Under the pieces are notes generated by a model, which saw only the letters and a list, made by a program, of their open reading frames with translations, searched no databases and had not been told where the DNA came from. Below, one piece after another: positions 16,867 to 18,150 of a stretch of DNA of 18,150 nucleotides (its first letter is position 1; each line of letters opens with the position of its first letter). A program made the translations under genes and the position numbers. Source of the DNA: Acidobacteriota bacterium (GTDB lineage Bacteria > Acidobacteriota > Terriglobia > Terriglobales > Acidobacteriaceae); assembly GCA_021779695.1 (NCBI GenBank), contig JAJYAE010000054.1, positions 1 through 18,150 on the forward strand. The letters are read 5' to 3'.

Positions 16867-17484
16867 CTATTTTTCTTGCCGCTTGCGTTCTTTCACCTTC
16901 GTGGCCGGAATGCCGGCATATACTCCCCATGCCTCCAGATCACGGGTTGCGACCGACGCGAGTCCCAGCACCGCACCCTCCCCAACATTGACTCCTGGAC
17001 TCACACACGCCCTTGCGCAGATCCAAGCATAGGCCCCAACATCCATCGAGTATGCCAGCAGTGGAAACGCGGGGTCATCAAAATCATGTGTCGCCCCACA
17101 GAGATACGCGCCTTGCGACACGATGGCGTGGCTGCCGAGTCGCATTGGAGCGGGATTGTAGATTTCAGCACCATCTCCTGCCGTCACCTGATCAGCGCAG
17201 ATGAGATTCCAGGGAGCCCAAACCCGAGATCCGGGATAGAAATGGCAATTTGGCCCCATTTGCGCACCAAAGAGCCGGAGCAGCATCGTGCGCCAACCGT
17301 GCATGGGACGTGGGGAGATTCGATAGAGCAATAACCAGGCCACGTTCCAGACCAAGCGGAGAAGGCGATTCATTCGTGAAAACGCCGGTCTTAGATACGG
17401 ATCCTTTGCCGTCTCAGGAGAGATGTGATGTGCGGCATGATATTGCAATTGCTTCGCCATGATCCTGATCGCACTCCCATTCAT
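16867..17484 (-). CDS. WcaF-like acyltransferase with left-handed beta-helix
   Basis: The protein resembles the putative colanic-acid acetyltransferase WcaF family (CysE/LacA/NodL superfamily), which transfers acetyl or other acyl groups from CoA to hydroxyls. From ATG 17484 it has 205 residues. The N-terminal part shows the family signature DPYLRPAFSRMNRLLRLVWN and a hydrophobic stretch WNVAWLLLYRIS (about 46-57) that may touch the membrane, then WRTMLLRLFGA. Hexapeptide repeats follow (IVSQGAYLC, PGVNVGEGAVLGLASVATRD). The likely catalytic His is H133 in GATHDF. Start choice is uncertain: GTG 17526 has no ribosome-binding site, ATG 17484 has a weak AAGAAG, and ATG 17460 is equally compatible with homologue length. 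The family usually acts in exopolysaccharide loci, but no glycosyltransferase is nearby. It lies upstream of the carbamoyltransferase in the same direction, so a tailoring role is possible but unproven. Confidence 0.88.
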   Translation of the reverse strand: MNGSAIRIMAKQLQYHAAHHISPETAKDPYLRPAFSRMNRLLRLVWNVAWLLLYRISPRPMHGWRTMLLRLFGAQMGPNCHFYPGSRVWAPWNLICADQVTAGDGAEIYNPAPMRLGSHAIVSQGAYLCGATHDFDDPAFPLLAYSMDVGAYAWICARACVSPGVNVGEGAVLGLASVATRDLEAWGVYAGIPATKVKERKRQEK

Positions 17485-17631
17485 GCGAGCTTCTTTTTGC
17501 CGGTTGTGAACAGACGAAGGGGTCACTTATCGCGGCGGATCGGAAATCCACGAGAGTGCATGATCATCGTAGCCGATTCGACCACGCAATGCTGCTCTGT
17601 TCCGTTTCCGATTTCAACAGGCAGTTGGCCC

Positions 17632-17666
17632 AAAAGAATAGGGCCGCGTACAGAAGTACGCGGCCC
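17632..17666 (-). terminator. intrinsic terminator of fba
   Basis: A perfect 11-base-pair stem (17641-17651 with 17656-17666) and a 4-base loop lie 24 bases beyond the fba stop. On the minus strand they are followed by tattctttt. This is a strong Rho-independent terminator and separates fba transcription from the acyltransferase gene. Confidence 0.9.
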
Positions 17667-17690
17667 AGTCATTTCCAATCTGAGTTTCTG

Positions 17691-18150
17691 TTATTTGGAC
17701 ACCAGCGGACGAGTGCTTAGCGAGCCGTCCTTGTATCCCTTGGCAATCATTTCGATCGAGACTGGCTTGTAGTCGCCTGCGTGGCCAGCCTGGCCGAACT
17801 CGCGCATGCGCTCGGCAACCACCTTAGCCATCGCCTCGCGGGCCGGCTTCAGGTAATCCCGCGGGTCGAACTTCTCGGGCGTCTCTGCAAAGACCTTGCG
17901 AATGGCGCCGGTGATGGCAAGGCGGTTGTCCGTGTCAACATTGACTTTGCGGACGCCGTTCTTGATGCCAAGCTGAATCTCTTCCACCGGCACACCCCAG
18001 GTAGGCTTCAGCTTGCCGCCGTACTGATTGACGATGTCCTGCAATTCCTTCGGTACCGACGAGCTGCCGTGCATCACAAGGTGGGTCTTAGGCAGCATCT
18101 TGTGAATCTTGATCAGGATATCCATCTTAAGAACGGAGCCATCCGGCTTC
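17691..18150 (-). CDS. fba: class II fructose-bisphosphate aldolase, C-terminal part only
   Basis: The reading frame is open from the window edge to TAA at 17691, giving the last 153 residues of a protein usually about 340-360 long. The start lies beyond base 18150; the in-frame ATG at 18125 is internal. Class II aldolases cleave fructose 1,6-bisphosphate into dihydroxyacetone phosphate and glyceraldehyde 3-phosphate with a divalent metal, in glycolysis and gluconeogenesis. Visible features are MHGSSSVPKEL with a metal-binding His, GVPVEEIQLGIKNGVRKVNVDTD with the phosphate- and substrate-binding NVDTD, and RLAITGAIRKVF. The HGSSSVP form and the FDPRDYLKPAREAM tail resemble the Calvin-cycle-type subgroup, which also occurs in heterotrophs. 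Confidence 0.95.
   Translation of the reverse strand, partial: KPDGSVLKMDILIKIHKMLPKTHLVMHGSSSVPKELQDIVNQYGGKLKPTWGVPVEEIQLGIKNGVRKVNVDTDNRLAITGAIRKVFAETPEKFDPRDYLKPAREAMAKVVAERMREFGQAGHAGDYKPVSIEMIAKGYKDGSLSTRPLVSK

Larger units (their letters stand above)
6666..17484 (-). other. candidate hybrid NRPS-PKS-carbamoyltransferase biosynthetic gene cluster
   Basis: The certain core is three minus-strand genes (carbamoyltransferase, A-PCP, PKS) spanning 6666-16479, with a 23-base overlap and a 9-base gap between them. The acyltransferase gene upstream at 16867-17484 has the same direction but is separated by 387 bases, so its membership is inferred. Flanking genes (serB and acs on one side, fba on the other) are primary metabolism, so the cluster is very small. 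A phosphopantetheinyl transferase, exporter and resistance gene are not in the window and would have to come from elsewhere. Confidence 0.75.

Noticed and set aside
16867..17484. Serine acetyltransferase (CysE) as identity of the LbH protein
   Set aside because: The N-terminal DPYLRPAFSRMNR signature and hydrophobic segment match the WcaF group, and the CysE N-terminal helical domain is absent.
17691..18125. A complete 144-residue aldolase starting at 18125
   Set aside because: The frame stays open to the window edge, and the residues before that Met fit the interior of class II aldolase, so this is the C-terminal part of a longer gene.

Overview
This window looks like a chromosomal segment of an acidobacterium (Acidobacteriota, probably the Terriglobia/Acidobacteriaceae branch). 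That placement is inferred from the style of the housekeeping proteins: the DXS sequence, a SerB with an N-terminal ACT-like region, Acs, a class II fructose-bisphosphate aldolase of the Calvin-type subgroup, and a small outer-membrane beta-barrel protein of a kind common in that phylum. It has not been checked by any search. Nearly all genes lie on the minus strand; the one exception is the outer-membrane protein gene at 2380-2982.

Layout from left to right: (1) dxs, minus strand, whose C-terminal end is cut off by the window edge. (2) A 707-base gap with the dxs leader and a plus-strand run of hairpins ending in a T-tract, which may be a small RNA. (3) A plus-strand gene for a 200-residue secreted beta-barrel protein, starting at TTG. 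It converges on acs, with a strong hairpin between the two genes. (4) acs and serB, both minus strand. (5) A compact biosynthetic block on the minus strand at 6666-16479: carbamoyltransferase, then a stand-alone A-PCP NRPS, then a single-module PKS (KS-AT-KR-DH-ACP-TE). The NRPS start overlaps the carbamoyltransferase end by 23 bases, and the PKS starts 9 bases after the NRPS stop, so the three are almost certainly one transcript. (6) A 387-base leader region upstream of that block, holding a perfect 14-base tandem repeat, an inverted repeat and a 29-codon ORF with a good ribosome-binding site. (7) A WcaF-like left-handed beta-helix acyltransferase. (8) The C-terminal part of class II fructose-bisphosphate aldolase, followed by a textbook terminator; its start lies beyond the window edge.

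The biosynthetic block is the exciting part. The adenylation domain's ten specificity residues read D-I-L-Q-L-G-M-V-W-K, very close to the published glycine code (DILQLGLIWK). A-PCP would load glycine. The PKS would add one malonyl unit (its AT has the malonyl-type HAFH motif), reduce it with a KR carrying the LDD motif, possibly dehydrate it, and release it through the C-terminal thioesterase. The simplest predicted core is a 4-amino-C4 acid: 4-amino-3-hydroxybutanoate if the DH is idle, 4-aminocrotonate if it is active, or the corresponding five-membered lactams. A NodU/CmcH-type O-carbamoyltransferase in the same operon implies a carbamate on a hydroxyl, and the upstream acyltransferase may add an acyl group. 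I cannot match this to a known natural product from memory. No phosphopantetheinyl transferase, exporter or dedicated regulator is visible in the window.
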